A DNA stretch of 64,000 bases, from NCBI GenBank assembly GCA_030144965.1, contig JAMPUU010000012.1:496001-560000 (forward strand), read 5' to 3'. Source of the DNA: Nitrospira sp. BO4. GTDB taxonomy: Bacteria; Nitrospirota; Nitrospiria; Nitrospirales; Nitrospiraceae. Position 1 is the first letter of the stretch; each line of letters opens with the position of its first letter. The translations under genes were made by a program, and so were the position numbers. The notes under the pieces are model-generated. The model was given only the letters and a program-made list of their open reading frames with translations, searched no databases and was not told the origin of the DNA. Positions 55,178-64,000 of this stretch are shown in pieces.

Positions 55178-56929
55178 ATGGAATCTCTCATCGAAACCTT
55201 ACTCAAGAAGTTCCCGGAAGCGGTGCTGTCCGTCGATGTCGACACGGCTCGGTCGGAAACAACGGTCCACGTCGCCGCACCCCGAATCTTGGAAGTCGCT
55301 CGTTTTCTTCATGACGATCCCGAAGCGTGCTTCGACCACATCACCGATATCTGTTCCGCCGACTATCCGACCGATCAGCAACGGTTTGAAGTCATCTATC
55401 AGCTGCTCTCGCTTCCACACGGCAGACGTATTCGTCTGAAGGCCAGGGTCACCGAAGACAACCCGACTCTCGAGTCGGTGACAAGCGTATGGCGTGGTGC
55501 AGCATTCTTGGAACGCGAAGTCTACGACATGATGGGAATCCGATTTTCCGGCCACCCGGATCTGCGTCGTATCCTCCTGCCTGAAGACTATGCCGAAGGA
55601 TATCCGCTCCGAAAGGATTTTCCGACGGAGGGCCGCGGCTGGCGCAGTCAGTTCGATTTTATCCCGCGGCTCGATGAACCGCCGATTGAGCAGAGTGAAG
55701 GCGAGGTTCCCGCTGAAGAGAGGAAGGTGTTCCTTTCCGAGCCGAACGCATCCTCAACGGGCCGACGGGAAGAATTACTGTTGAACATGGGTCCACAGCA
55801 TCCAAGCACGCACGGCGTGGTACGGGTGGTGCTGGAGTTGGACGGAGAGCGGATCATCAAAGCGACGCCGGACCTCGGTTATCTACATCGGGGAGTCGAG
55901 AAACTAGCCGAAGGCCTCGCTTATATGCAGATCATCCCGCATACCGATCGGCTCGACTATGTCTGCGCGATGGCAAACAACTACGCCTATGTGCGGGCCG
56001 TTGAAAAACTGCTCGGCATCACCGTGCCGGAGCGGGCCGAGTATATCCGCACCATCGTCGCGGAGATGCAGCGTATTCTCGGACATCTGTTCTGGCTTGG
56101 CGCGCAAGCTTTGGATATCGGAGCGATGACGATCTTCTTTTGGACGTTTCGCGAGCGGGAAATCTTGCTCGACATGTTCGAAAAGCTCTGCGGGGCCCGG
56201 CTGACTTTGAATTATTATCGGATCGGCGGGGTGGACAGCGACTTCACTCCGGAGTTGGTGGGCCATCTCAAAGCATTCCTGGAAACATTCCCGCAGAAGG
56301 TCAATGAGTACGACTCCCTGCTCGCAGGTAATCGGATTTGGCTGGGACGAACAAAACATATCGCCGTGATATCCGCGGAAGATGCCATCAATTTCGGCCT
56401 CACCGGTCCGGCGTTGCGGGGGTCCGGGGTGGCCTATGACGTCCGTAAACTCGAACCCTATGGGGTGTACCATAAGGTGGACTGGGAAGTGCCGGTGGGG
56501 AAAAGCGGCGACACCTACGATCGCTATTGGATTCGCGTCGAAGAGATGCGTCAGAGCGCCAGGATCATTTCGCAATGCCTCGACCAGTTGCCGCCGGGCC
56601 CGATTATCGCCGATATACCGCAATACATTCCGCCGCCGAAACAGCAAGTCATGCGCGACATGGAGAGCTTGATTCATCATTTCATCATCTTCACGCAAGG
56701 ATTCAAACCACCGAAGGGAGAAACCTATTGCGCGACCGAAGCCCCGAAGGGCGAGTTGGGATTTTTCATCATCAGTGACGGAAGCCCCCGTCCCTATCGG
56801 CTGAAGATTCGCTCTCCCTCTTTCATCCATATGGGCGCCTTCGACCATATGGCGCGGGGCTACTTGATCTCCGACATCATCACGATTTTCGGCACCTACG
56901 ATGTGGTCATGGGAGAGTGCGACCGGTGA
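55178..56929 (+). CDS. nuoCD: NADH-quinone oxidoreductase fused subunits C and D
   Basis: A 583-residue fusion. NuoC (residues about 1-170) contains RIRLKARVTEDNPTLESV, FLEREVYDMMGIRFSGHPD and RILLPEDYAEGYPLRKDFP. A linker of about 25 residues leads to NuoD (from about residue 198), with NMGPQHPSTHGVVRVVLELD, YLHRGVEKLAEG (Arg about residue 238), the quinone-site region and the ending DIITIFGTYDVVMGECDR. Fusion of C and D is known in enterics and several other groups. The arginine in LHRG corresponds, to my knowledge, to the one methylated in mitochondrial NDUFS2. Confidence 0.96.
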   Translation: MESLIETLLKKFPEAVLSVDVDTARSETTVHVAAPRILEVARFLHDDPEACFDHITDICSADYPTDQQRFEVIYQLLSLPHGRRIRLKARVTEDNPTLESVTSVWRGAAFLEREVYDMMGIRFSGHPDLRRILLPEDYAEGYPLRKDFPTEGRGWRSQFDFIPRLDEPPIEQSEGEVPAEERKVFLSEPNASSTGRREELLLNMGPQHPSTHGVVRVVLELDGERIIKATPDLGYLHRGVEKLAEGLAYMQIIPHTDRLDYVCAMANNYAYVRAVEKLLGITVPERAEYIRTIVAEMQRILGHLFWLGAQALDIGAMTIFFWTFREREILLDMFEKLCGARLTLNYYRIGGVDSDFTPELVGHLKAFLETFPQKVNEYDSLLAGNRIWLGRTKHIAVISAEDAINFGLTGPALRGSGVAYDVRKLEPYGVYHKVDWEVPVGKSGDTYDRYWIRVEEMRQSARIISQCLDQLPPGPIIADIPQYIPPPKQQVMRDMESLIHHFIIFTQGFKPPKGETYCATEAPKGELGFFIISDGSPRPYRLKIRSPSFIHMGAFDHMARGYLISDIITIFGTYDVVMGECDR

Positions 56930-57027
56930 ACGAATCGCGAAGCGCGTCAACCGTCATACAGCAAGCCGGGGAGAGTGATCTCCTCGCGCGATTGACGCTT
57001 GTCGAATGACATTGAACGAACACGGCC

Positions 57028-57567
57028 ATGACTTTTTCAGAAAAATATAAAGACGAAATCGCCGAGATCTTATCGCGCTATCCGGTCAAGCGCTCCGCCC
57101 TGATCCCACTGCTCTACGTCGCCCAGCGGGACCAGGGCTATGTGACCGAGTCGGCCATGAAGGACATCGCACAGATTCTCAAACTGACCCCCCCGCAGGT
57201 CTACGAGACGATCACGTTTTACACGATGTTTAACCTGAAGCCGGTGGGCAAGTACCACCTTCAAGTCTGCAAATCCCTCATGTGTGCCCTCGTCGGGTCG
57301 GATACGGTGATCGAATGGATTAAGACGAGGCTGGGGATTGCGCCGGGCGAATCGACGGCCGACGGACTGTTTAGCCTCAGCGTGGTGGAATGTTTAGCGG
57401 CTTGCGGGACCGGTCCTATGATGCAGGTCAATGAAGATTATTATGAGCAACTGACGGAAGAAAAACTGGACCGGATTTTGTCCGATCTTCGCTCGACCGG
57501 GACCAGTCCGCTCAAGAGCGGCCCCTTCATGTGGCCGGAACCGGCGTCCGCGGAGCAGGGCGTGTGA
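57028..57567 (+). CDS. nuoE: NADH-quinone oxidoreductase subunit E
   Basis: A 179-residue thioredoxin-fold subunit with the [2Fe-2S] cluster N1a. The Cys ligands are seen in HLQVCKSLMCALVGS and VVECLAACGTGPMMQVN. The helical N-terminus (LSRYPVKRSALIPLLYVAQR) is typical. It is 99 bases from nuoCD, and nuoF follows after about 70 bases. Confidence 0.95.
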   Translation: MTFSEKYKDEIAEILSRYPVKRSALIPLLYVAQRDQGYVTESAMKDIAQILKLTPPQVYETITFYTMFNLKPVGKYHLQVCKSLMCALVGSDTVIEWIKTRLGIAPGESTADGLFSLSVVECLAACGTGPMMQVNEDYYEQLTEEKLDRILSDLRSTGTSPLKSGPFMWPEPASAEQGV

Positions 57568-57636
57568 CGTATGAGTGGTTTCCCGTCGCCGGCAAGAAAG
57601 AGTGTGAAGTGGCCTGACGCTTCACGAGGATGAGTG

Positions 57637-58938
57637 ATGCCCAAACACGAGCTCATTCTGCTGAAAAACATGATGCAACCCGGCTATACCGGGTCGCTGG
57701 CGGACTATGAAAAAACGGGGGGCTATCAAGCCTTGCGCATGTCGCTCGGCAAGATCGTCCCGACAGATGTGACCACGATGGTCCGAAAGTCTGGGCTGCG
57801 TGGTCGCGGCGGTGCAGGTTTTCCGACCGGGGTAAAATGGGGGTTTCTGCCAAAAGATTATCAAGGTCCCCGTTATCTCTGCTGCAACGCCGACGAGAGC
57901 GAGCCCGGCACGTTTAAGGACCGTCAACTCATGGAACGAGACCCTCACCAGGTCTTGGAAGGCATCGTGTTGGCCTGTTATGCCATCGGCGCGGAAACCG
58001 GCTACATTTACATTCGCGGCGAAATGGTCTTGGCTTCGAAGATTCTTGAACGAGCCATCGATGAAGCGCGGGCGGCGGGCTACATCGGGAAGAATATTCT
58101 CGGCACGGGCGTCAATGCGGACGTGTGGGTGCATCGGGGAGCGGGCGCGTACATTTGCGGGGAAGAAACCGCTCTTCTGGAATCGCTTGAGGGCAAACGT
58201 GGACTTCCCCGAATCAAGCCGCCGTTTCCGGCTACGCACGGGCTGTATAACAAGCCGACCGTCGTCAACAACGTCGAGACGCTGGCAAACCTCCCGCATA
58301 TCATCAACCGAGGCCCCGAATGGTTTGCGGCGATCGGTTCTCCGCCGAAGAGCACCGGCACCAGGGTGTTCTGTGTCAGCGGACATGTGAAACGACCGGG
58401 CAATTATGAAGTTCCAATGGGGATGACGGTCCGAGAATTGGTGTATGAGTATGCCGGTGGCATGCGGTCCGATAAGCCGTTGAAAGCTATTATTCCCGGC
58501 GGAGCGTCGGCGCCTTTTCTCACACCGGCCCATCTCGACGTGAAACTGGATTTTGAACACGTTGCGGCGGCGGGCTCCATGTTGGGATCCGGCGGCGTGA
58601 CCGTGATGGAAGAAGGCACCAGCATGGTCTGGGCGGCGCTTAGGCTGATGGAATTTTTCTATCATGAGTCCTGCGGGAAATGTAGTCCCTGCCGAGAAGG
58701 CAGTTCGTGGCTCGTCCAGACGCTCCGTAGAATTCTGGCGAAGCGCGGCCGGATGGAGGACCTTGAAACCTTGTTGGATCTATGCAAAAACATCGCAGGC
58801 CGCACCGTCTGCGCCTTCGGCGATGCGGAGGTCGCTCCGATCCAGAGCACGCTGAAGCACTGGCGGCAGGAGTATGTCGAGCTCATTAACGAAGCGGAAG
58901 CAGCGAATCTCATCAGACCTGAACCGGTGAGACATTAA
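57637..58938 (+). CDS. nuoF: NADH-quinone oxidoreductase subunit F
   Basis: A 433-residue NADH-binding subunit. The FMN site is GRGGAGFPTGVKWGF, the NADH site includes GAGAYICGEETALLESLEGK, and the [4Fe-4S] N3 ligands are in SCGKCSPCREGSSWL plus a later Cys in GRTVCAFGDAEVAP. GAGGA lies six bases before the ATG at 57637; a GTG directly precedes it. Full length. Confidence 0.97.
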   Translation: MPKHELILLKNMMQPGYTGSLADYEKTGGYQALRMSLGKIVPTDVTTMVRKSGLRGRGGAGFPTGVKWGFLPKDYQGPRYLCCNADESEPGTFKDRQLMERDPHQVLEGIVLACYAIGAETGYIYIRGEMVLASKILERAIDEARAAGYIGKNILGTGVNADVWVHRGAGAYICGEETALLESLEGKRGLPRIKPPFPATHGLYNKPTVVNNVETLANLPHIINRGPEWFAAIGSPPKSTGTRVFCVSGHVKRPGNYEVPMGMTVRELVYEYAGGMRSDKPLKAIIPGGASAPFLTPAHLDVKLDFEHVAAAGSMLGSGGVTVMEEGTSMVWAALRLMEFFYHESCGKCSPCREGSSWLVQTLRRILAKRGRMEDLETLLDLCKNIAGRTVCAFGDAEVAPIQSTLKHWRQEYVELINEAEAANLIRPEPVRH

Positions 58939-58956
58939 TCGTCTCTGTATACAACC

Positions 58957-61623
58957 ATGCCTGAGACCACGACACAGATGGTTCGAATGACGATCGATGG
59001 GATGACGGTCAACGTCCCGAAAGGGACCTTAGTAATCGAAGCGGCCCGCCGTGTCGGCGTCATGATTCCGCATTTCTGCTATCACCCGAAGCTCAAACCG
59101 GACGCCAATTGCCGCATGTGCCTGGTCGAAATCGAAAAGATGCCCAAACTTCAAACGGCCTGCAGCACGCCGGTCGACGAAGGGATGAGCGTGCGCACCG
59201 CCACGACCGTCGTCAACGATGCCCATCGATCGGTGCTCGAGTTCATCCTTGCCAACCATCCGCTCGATTGTCCGGTCTGCGATCAAGGAGGAAAGTGCGA
59301 CCTTCAGGACTTTTCCCACCAGTACACAGCGACCAGCCGGTTCGTCGAAACCAAACGCATCTTCCAAAAGGAGTATTTCAGTCCGCTCATCGAGACCCAG
59401 ATGAATCGCTGCGTGCAGTGTCTCCGCTGCGTTCGATACTGCGATGAAGTGATGGACGTCAAAGCGCTGGCGCCGGTCGGTCGCGGCACCATGACCGAAA
59501 TCAAGTCCTTCGGCCCGCACCCGTTGGATTGCGAGTTCTGCGGCGGCTGCGTGCAGATCTGCCCGGTGGGAGCGATTACCAGCCGGCTGTCCATGTATGA
59601 ATATCGGCCCTGGATGCTGAAACGAGCCGAGAGCATTTGCGGATACTGTGGAGACGGCTGTCAGATTACCGTCCAGACAAAGGGGCAGGAATTAGTAGAA
59701 GTGAATTCGGCGCATGGGGCGGGACGAAACAATGGGGACTTGTGCGCTCGGGGATTTTTCGGGTTCCATGCCGCCAGCAATCCGGATCGCCTGACTCACC
59801 CACTCATTCGGCGCGATGGCATACTCGTACAAGCTACATGGGAAGAAGCCCTGGAATACGTCGCGGGTCGTGTCAGCGAGATTAAAGCGGCTCATGGAGG
59901 ACAGAGTTTCGGAGGGTTAATCTCGGGCCGATGCACCAACGAAGAGTTGTATCTTTTTCAGAAATTTCTCCGTGTGGCGGTCGGCACCAACAACATCGAC
60001 AGCAGCGCCCGCTACGGCCACATCAACGGTCTCCAAGCTATGCGACTTGTACAGGGTACCTATCGATGGACCGTCACCTTCGACGACATCCTGGAAGCCG
60101 ATGTCCTCCTACTCGTCGGCACGAACATCACTGAAACCAATCCCATCACGGGCCTCAAGGTCAAAGAGGCGGTCAAGAAACGCCATGCGACGTTGATCAC
60201 GATTGAATCGCTGGAACCGGTCATCGACACGATCAGTAATATCGCCAATCTTTCGCACCATCATTTCCGTATTCCGCCCAGCGACATGCCACATGCGATT
60301 CTTGGCCTTCTGAAGGCCGTGGCGGAGCAGGACCTGATACAGCCTGACGTCGCGCAACGTTACCCTACCTTTGTCGATGCCGTCACGAAAGCCGTGCGCG
60401 CATTCTCCTGGCAGGATCTTCACGCAGCGACCGGTGTGGAGTCTGACTCATTCGTCAAGGCCGCCAAGGCACTCGCAGCCGGACGGCGAGTAATCGTACT
60501 GACCGGACAACTCCTGTTGCGCAGCGAGCGTGGATACGGCGCATCCTTGACCCTTCTTGATCTGCTTCTTCTTACAGGAAAACTGGATCAGCCTGGATGC
60601 GGTTTTGCGCCGCTCGCAGAAGAAAATAATGACCAGGGTGCCGTCGAAATGGGGGCTGTGGCCGAGTTCCTCCCCGGTGCCTGCTCCGTGACCAGCAGCG
60701 CGGACCGCGATCGGATCATGAGGCAATGGAACGGGGACCTTCCGCTCACCGTTGGAGCGTCTCTCGTCGAAATGTTGGATCGCGCCAAGGCCGGATCCCT
60801 CAAAGCCATGTTCATCGTCGGGGAAAATCCCGTGGGAAGCCTTCCGGCGCCGGTGCGTGCGGAGGAATCCTTGCGCAAGTTGGATTTGCTGGTCTGTCAG
60901 GAGCTGTTTTTGACGGAAACGGCCTCCGTAGCCCACGTCGTGTTGCCGGCCGCTTCTTCCATGGAAAAGAGCGGGACCTTTACAAACACCGAAGGGCATG
61001 TTCAAGCCGTTCGTCCGTCCATTGAGCCCATTGGAGAAAGCCGCCCTGACTGGGAAGTCTTCTCTGCCCTTTCCATTCTGTTGGACTCACCGATGGAATA
61101 CGCCGAGAGCAAAGACATCCTCAAAGAAATTCGGAGCCTCATTCCCGGCTATGGCTCGCTGGGACCGGCACCGTTGCCCCCAAAAGTCGATCAGAGAGCC
61201 ATGGAACGTTATCTCACTGAAAGCTATCAGCCTGATCTCGCAACGCGGTATCGATTCGTGGCGCCGAAATCCAGGCCGGACGGAACCGTCCGGTTAGAGT
61301 TAGTGCAGAGCTTGTTTCACTCCGGGAAGCTGTCCACACGCGCGAAAGGGTTGTTACAAGTGGAGGGCAGCGGCCGGCTCCGTATCAATCCGCATGACGC
61401 GGCGCGCTTTGCGCTGGTCGATGGCGATCGAGTCCGCCTATCCAGCACATCCGGAGAAATGACGACCGAGGTAAAAGTTGTGGAGCGGGTTCCACAAGGA
61501 ACGGCATGGTTTCCAGATCACTTCGGCCAAGCCGCCGTCGGGTTGTTTGAATGCGCCATCGATCCGATCACCCATGTTCCCTCGTTCCAGACAGCGACGG
61601 TGTCCATGATGAAGGTCGCATGA
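58957..61623 (+). CDS. nuoG: NADH-quinone oxidoreductase subunit G
   Basis: An 888-residue iron-sulfur subunit. The [2Fe-2S] domain (residues about 5-80) has FCYHPKLKPDANCRMCLVE and ACST. Then come the His/Cys cluster (PLDCPVCDQGGKCDLQDF) and two [4Fe-4S] pairs (RCVQCLRCVRYC and CEFCGGCVQICPVGAI), then the N7-like CGYCGDGCQITVQ and a molybdopterin-oxidoreductase-like domain (residues about 230-880) as in long NuoG forms. The cluster set is complete. Confidence 0.96.
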   Translation: MPETTTQMVRMTIDGMTVNVPKGTLVIEAARRVGVMIPHFCYHPKLKPDANCRMCLVEIEKMPKLQTACSTPVDEGMSVRTATTVVNDAHRSVLEFILANHPLDCPVCDQGGKCDLQDFSHQYTATSRFVETKRIFQKEYFSPLIETQMNRCVQCLRCVRYCDEVMDVKALAPVGRGTMTEIKSFGPHPLDCEFCGGCVQICPVGAITSRLSMYEYRPWMLKRAESICGYCGDGCQITVQTKGQELVEVNSAHGAGRNNGDLCARGFFGFHAASNPDRLTHPLIRRDGILVQATWEEALEYVAGRVSEIKAAHGGQSFGGLISGRCTNEELYLFQKFLRVAVGTNNIDSSARYGHINGLQAMRLVQGTYRWTVTFDDILEADVLLLVGTNITETNPITGLKVKEAVKKRHATLITIESLEPVIDTISNIANLSHHHFRIPPSDMPHAILGLLKAVAEQDLIQPDVAQRYPTFVDAVTKAVRAFSWQDLHAATGVESDSFVKAAKALAAGRRVIVLTGQLLLRSERGYGASLTLLDLLLLTGKLDQPGCGFAPLAEENNDQGAVEMGAVAEFLPGACSVTSSADRDRIMRQWNGDLPLTVGASLVEMLDRAKAGSLKAMFIVGENPVGSLPAPVRAEESLRKLDLLVCQELFLTETASVAHVVLPAASSMEKSGTFTNTEGHVQAVRPSIEPIGESRPDWEVFSALSILLDSPMEYAESKDILKEIRSLIPGYGSLGPAPLPPKVDQRAMERYLTESYQPDLATRYRFVAPKSRPDGTVRLELVQSLFHSGKLSTRAKGLLQVEGSGRLRINPHDAARFALVDGDRVRLSSTSGEMTTEVKVVERVPQGTAWFPDHFGQAAVGLFECAIDPITHVPSFQTATVSMMKVA

Positions 61624-61668
61624 TGAACCTTGTGCTGATGATGACCATGCTAATCCAGGAGTCTTGCT

Positions 61669-62745
61669 GTGAGTGAATTCGGGTTACGCCTTGCCATCTC
61701 CCTTACTCAGATCGCCGCGGTCATGGGCATCGTGATCGTGACGGTTCTCATCCTGACCCTTGCGGAGCGCAAAGTCTTGGGATGGATGCAGGACCGCATG
61801 GGCCCGATGGAAGTCGGCCCCTACGGCATTCTCCAACCGTTTGCCGATGCCATCAAGCTGTTTTTCAAGGAGGACATCGTCCCCGCCGGCGCGAACAAGC
61901 TCCTCTTCACGATGGCACCGATTCTGTGTTTGATTCCCGCATTCATCGGGTTTGCCGTGATTCCGTGGGGACCGAACTGGAAGTTCGAGGTCAACGGCAT
62001 CTCCGTGACGCCGTTCGTGATCAGCGATATCAACATCGGAATTCTCTACATCTTGGCCTTCGCCTCGCTCGGCGCCTATGGCATCATCCTGGGCGGGTGG
62101 GCATCCAACAGCAAATACTCGTTGCTTGGAGGCCTGCGGTCAGCCGCACAGATCATCAGCTATGAACTCAACGTCGGACTATCCATTGTCGGGGTGCTGC
62201 TTCTGGCCGGCTCGCTCAGCCTTGTGAAAATCACCGATGCCCAAGCCGGAGGGTTTTGGAATTGGTACCTGTTCGCGTTGCCGGCCCCACAAATTTTTGC
62301 GTTCGTCGTATACGTGATCTCCTCCGTGGCCGAAACCAACCGCGTCCCGTTCGATTTACCGGAAGCGGAAAGCGAACTTGTTGCCGGGTTCTTTACCGAG
62401 TACAGCGGCCTCCGATTCGCATTCTTCTTCCTCGCCGAGTACGCAAATATGGTCCTGGTGTCCTGTGTGGCTGCTGCGCTGTTTCTCGGCGGTTGGAATG
62501 CTCCGTACCCAGGAACTATTATGGCGCTCCTCGGCGCCCCATCCTTGGCATGGGCGGAGAACACGATGTGGTTTGCGGTCAAGACGTACTCGTTCTTGTT
62601 CCTCTTTTTCTGGCTCAGAGCCACGTTGCCACGGCTGCGATACGATCAACTGATGAGATTCGGCTGGAAGGTGATGCTGCCCATCGCATTGGGCAATATC
62701 GTTGTGACGTCCCTGGCCGTGTTTTTCTACAACCAGATGAAGTAG
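61669..62745 (+). CDS. nuoH: NADH-quinone oxidoreductase subunit H
   Basis: A 358-residue membrane subunit of about eight helices next to the quinone chamber. Signatures are LTLAERKVLGWMQDRMGPM, GPYGILQPFADAIKLFFKED, ETNRVPFDLPEAESELVAGF and EYSGLRFAFFFLAEYANM. The start is GTG, 45 bases after nuoG. Confidence 0.96.
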   Translation: MSEFGLRLAISLTQIAAVMGIVIVTVLILTLAERKVLGWMQDRMGPMEVGPYGILQPFADAIKLFFKEDIVPAGANKLLFTMAPILCLIPAFIGFAVIPWGPNWKFEVNGISVTPFVISDINIGILYILAFASLGAYGIILGGWASNSKYSLLGGLRSAAQIISYELNVGLSIVGVLLLAGSLSLVKITDAQAGGFWNWYLFALPAPQIFAFVVYVISSVAETNRVPFDLPEAESELVAGFFTEYSGLRFAFFFLAEYANMVLVSCVAAALFLGGWNAPYPGTIMALLGAPSLAWAENTMWFAVKTYSFLFLFFWLRATLPRLRYDQLMRFGWKVMLPIALGNIVVTSLAVFFYNQMK

Positions 62746-62760
62746 GGCACGAGACCCGAT

Positions 62761-63327
62761 ATGGCCACTACCCCAACCAGCAAGCGCTTGAGCCTGTCCG
62801 AGTGGTTCAAGACCGTCACGTTCTACGAGATTCTCGTCGGCATGAAGGCGACACTGTCCCATCTCCTCAATTACCGTCCCGTAACGTTGCAATATCCCCA
62901 TGAAAAACGCACATTGCCTGACAACTATCGCGGCATGCTCGCGCTGCTCCGATACGACGACGGGACGGAGAAATGCGTGGGCTGTGATCTGTGTGAAGCG
63001 GCGTGCCCGTCGCGTGTCATCCGGGTCGTCAGCGCCGAGGTGCCGGACGAACCGACCAAGCGCTATTCGAAAGAATATTACATGGATATGACCCGTTGCT
63101 TATTCTGCGGGATGTGTGTGGATGCCTGTCCCGTCGACGCGCTGGGCATGACGAGGGAATTTGAATGGGCGGTGTACGACAAGCGACAACTCCATCTGAA
63201 TAAACAACAGTTGCTCGCGATCGGTGACCGCTCGTTTCCGGTCCGCGAGAAACGCTTGGAACTTCAGCATCCAAACGTCGCGTTTTTCAACGTGGCATTC
63301 AAGCACGTGCCACCGAAACCGAACTGA
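62761..63327 (+). CDS. nuoI: NADH-quinone oxidoreductase subunit I
   Basis: A 188-residue subunit with two ferredoxin-type [4Fe-4S] motifs (KCVGCDLCEAACPSRVI and RCLFCGMCVDACPVDALG) that hold clusters N6a and N6b. The N-terminal region (about residues 10-60) holds an amphipathic membrane-binding helix. It lies 15 bases after nuoH. Confidence 0.96.
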   Translation: MATTPTSKRLSLSEWFKTVTFYEILVGMKATLSHLLNYRPVTLQYPHEKRTLPDNYRGMLALLRYDDGTEKCVGCDLCEAACPSRVIRVVSAEVPDEPTKRYSKEYYMDMTRCLFCGMCVDACPVDALGMTREFEWAVYDKRQLHLNKQQLLAIGDRSFPVREKRLELQHPNVAFFNVAFKHVPPKPN

Positions 63328-63415
63328 CCCCGAAGGATCACTCATCGAGAGTCCGATGACTGCAACACCGTTGTCTTAATCTGATCCGGTCGACCTCTAG
63401 CTCAGGAACCGTCTC

Positions 63416-63940
63416 ATGGCGCACCTGTTTTTTGGATACTTTGCGGGAATGATTGCCATAACCTCCATTCTAGTGGTGGTATTGAGAAACCCCGTCTATA
63501 GCGCGCTTTCCTTGCTCGTCATGTTTTTCCATGTCGCCGGACTCTTCATCACGCTCCATGCCGAATTCCTGGCGGCTGTGCAGATCATCGTGTATGCCGG
63601 GGCCATTCTGGTACTGTATTTGTTCGTCGTGATGTTGCTCAACGTAAAGCAAGACGACCGGTACCACAGCCAATGGCGGATCGCCGCGTGTGTCTGCATT
63701 CCGTTGTTGATTGAGACCATCGTGCTGCTCTCCGGCGGGACCGGAGCGACCGACGCCGGCCGTCGCGCGCTCCAGTCGGAACCGCATGCCGCCATCGCTG
63801 TCGAAAACACGTTGGCCATCGGTGAAACCCTATACTCGACCTATTTGTTCCCCTTCGAGGTGGCCTCCTTGGTGCTCCTTGTGGCGATGATCGGCGCCAT
63901 CGTCCTTGCGAAACGGGACATCGGCGGCAATGAAACATAA
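63416..63940 (+). CDS. nuoJ: NADH-quinone oxidoreductase subunit J
   Basis: A 174-residue membrane subunit of five helices, with NPVYSALSLLVMFFHVAG and the pi-bulge helix region VQIIVYAGAILVLYLFVVML, typical of NuoJ. It ends 26 bases before nuoK. Confidence 0.95.
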   Translation: MAHLFFGYFAGMIAITSILVVVLRNPVYSALSLLVMFFHVAGLFITLHAEFLAAVQIIVYAGAILVLYLFVVMLLNVKQDDRYHSQWRIAACVCIPLLIETIVLLSGGTGATDAGRRALQSEPHAAIAVENTLAIGETLYSTYLFPFEVASLVLLVAMIGAIVLAKRDIGGNET

Positions 63941-63966
63941 TCCATGGCCCGGATGACGGTTGACGA

Positions 63967-64000
63967 ATGACAGTTCCGATTTCCTACTATCTCATCCTCA
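63967..64000 (+). CDS. nuoK: NADH-quinone oxidoreductase subunit K, 5' end (truncated by window)
   Basis: From the ATG the first eleven residues read MTVPISYYLIL, which matches the start of NuoK, and the order after nuoJ agrees. The rest lies beyond the window, so this is only the first 34 bases. Confidence 0.8.
   Translation, partial: MTVPISYYLIL

Noticed and set aside
55904-56950. 348-codon minus-strand frame inside nuoCD
   Set aside because: Antisense to conserved NuoD; an artefact of codon bias.
58946-58953. TGTATACA palindrome between nuoF and nuoG
   Set aside because: It shares only the centre of the ATTGTATACAAT operator, lies within an operon of unrelated function, and can occur by chance.

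Overview
The window reads as chromosomal DNA of a GC-rich Gram-negative bacterium, most likely a Nitrospira-type nitrifier (phylum Nitrospirota). This is inference from the fused NuoCD, the nuo gene order, many outer-membrane and RND genes, and the general protein style. No rRNA or marker gene here proves it. No tRNA, CRISPR array, phage or insertion sequence was found.

Layout. (1) 1-8026 is mixed housekeeping: the 3' end of a TPR protein with a HupE/UreJ-like membrane protein, a BASS-type symporter, a methyltransferase, a DUF3175 protein, a DegP/HtrA protease and two secreted unknown proteins. (2) 8064-29206 is a metal-resistance island. A minus-strand czcCBA operon (with an MFS transporter and YnfA downstream) and a plus-strand cusCBA operon point away from each other. 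They are followed by a YHS-domain/glucan-phosphorylase fusion, a YHS-rich CopA, a CorE-like ECF sigma factor with a Cys-rich tail, and a DsbA-like protein. (3) 29288-29839 is an Slp-like lipoprotein gene with a probably leaderless promoter. (4) 29936-42518 is a ureide-catabolism locus: a GntR regulator with two identical palindromic operators, AllH/FdrA(AllF)/AllG carbamoyltransferase homologues, carbamate kinase, a BMP-type ABC importer, two isochorismatase-fold amidohydrolases (one very like biuret hydrolase), a stand-alone allophanate-hydrolase C-terminal domain and a new 45-codon ORF. (5) 42801-49527 is a minus-strand envelope cluster: TonB, a beta-propeller lipoprotein, two paralogous beta-barrel proteins and TlpA, with three small leader proteins. 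(6) secA, then a MidA/NDUFAF7-like methyltransferase leading the nuoABCDEFGHIJ(K) operon, which runs off the right edge.

The most interesting theme is a set of five small secreted leader proteins, each placed directly before an export or outer-membrane gene (czcC, cusC, two beta-barrels, the propeller lipoprotein). Four end in an R-A/G-P-P motif. This matches the published CruR/DUF2946 copper-responsive upstream ORFs, in which translation arrests on a C-terminal RAPP. Here three carry a Cys-x-Trp-x-Cys sensor motif instead of CxxC, and one carries a His-rich stretch. At four of the five loci, sequence just past the arrest codons or the leader stop can base-pair with the leader upstream of the next gene. 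For czcC and cusC it covers the Shine-Dalgarno itself. A stalled ribosome would then open the next start site.

The second theme is a possible energy-conserving ureide pathway. A biuret- or allophanate-like compound would be imported and hydrolysed. The carbamoyl group would go to phosphate through the AllFGH homologues, and carbamate kinase would make ATP while releasing ammonia, which suits a nitrifier. The substrate is unproven.
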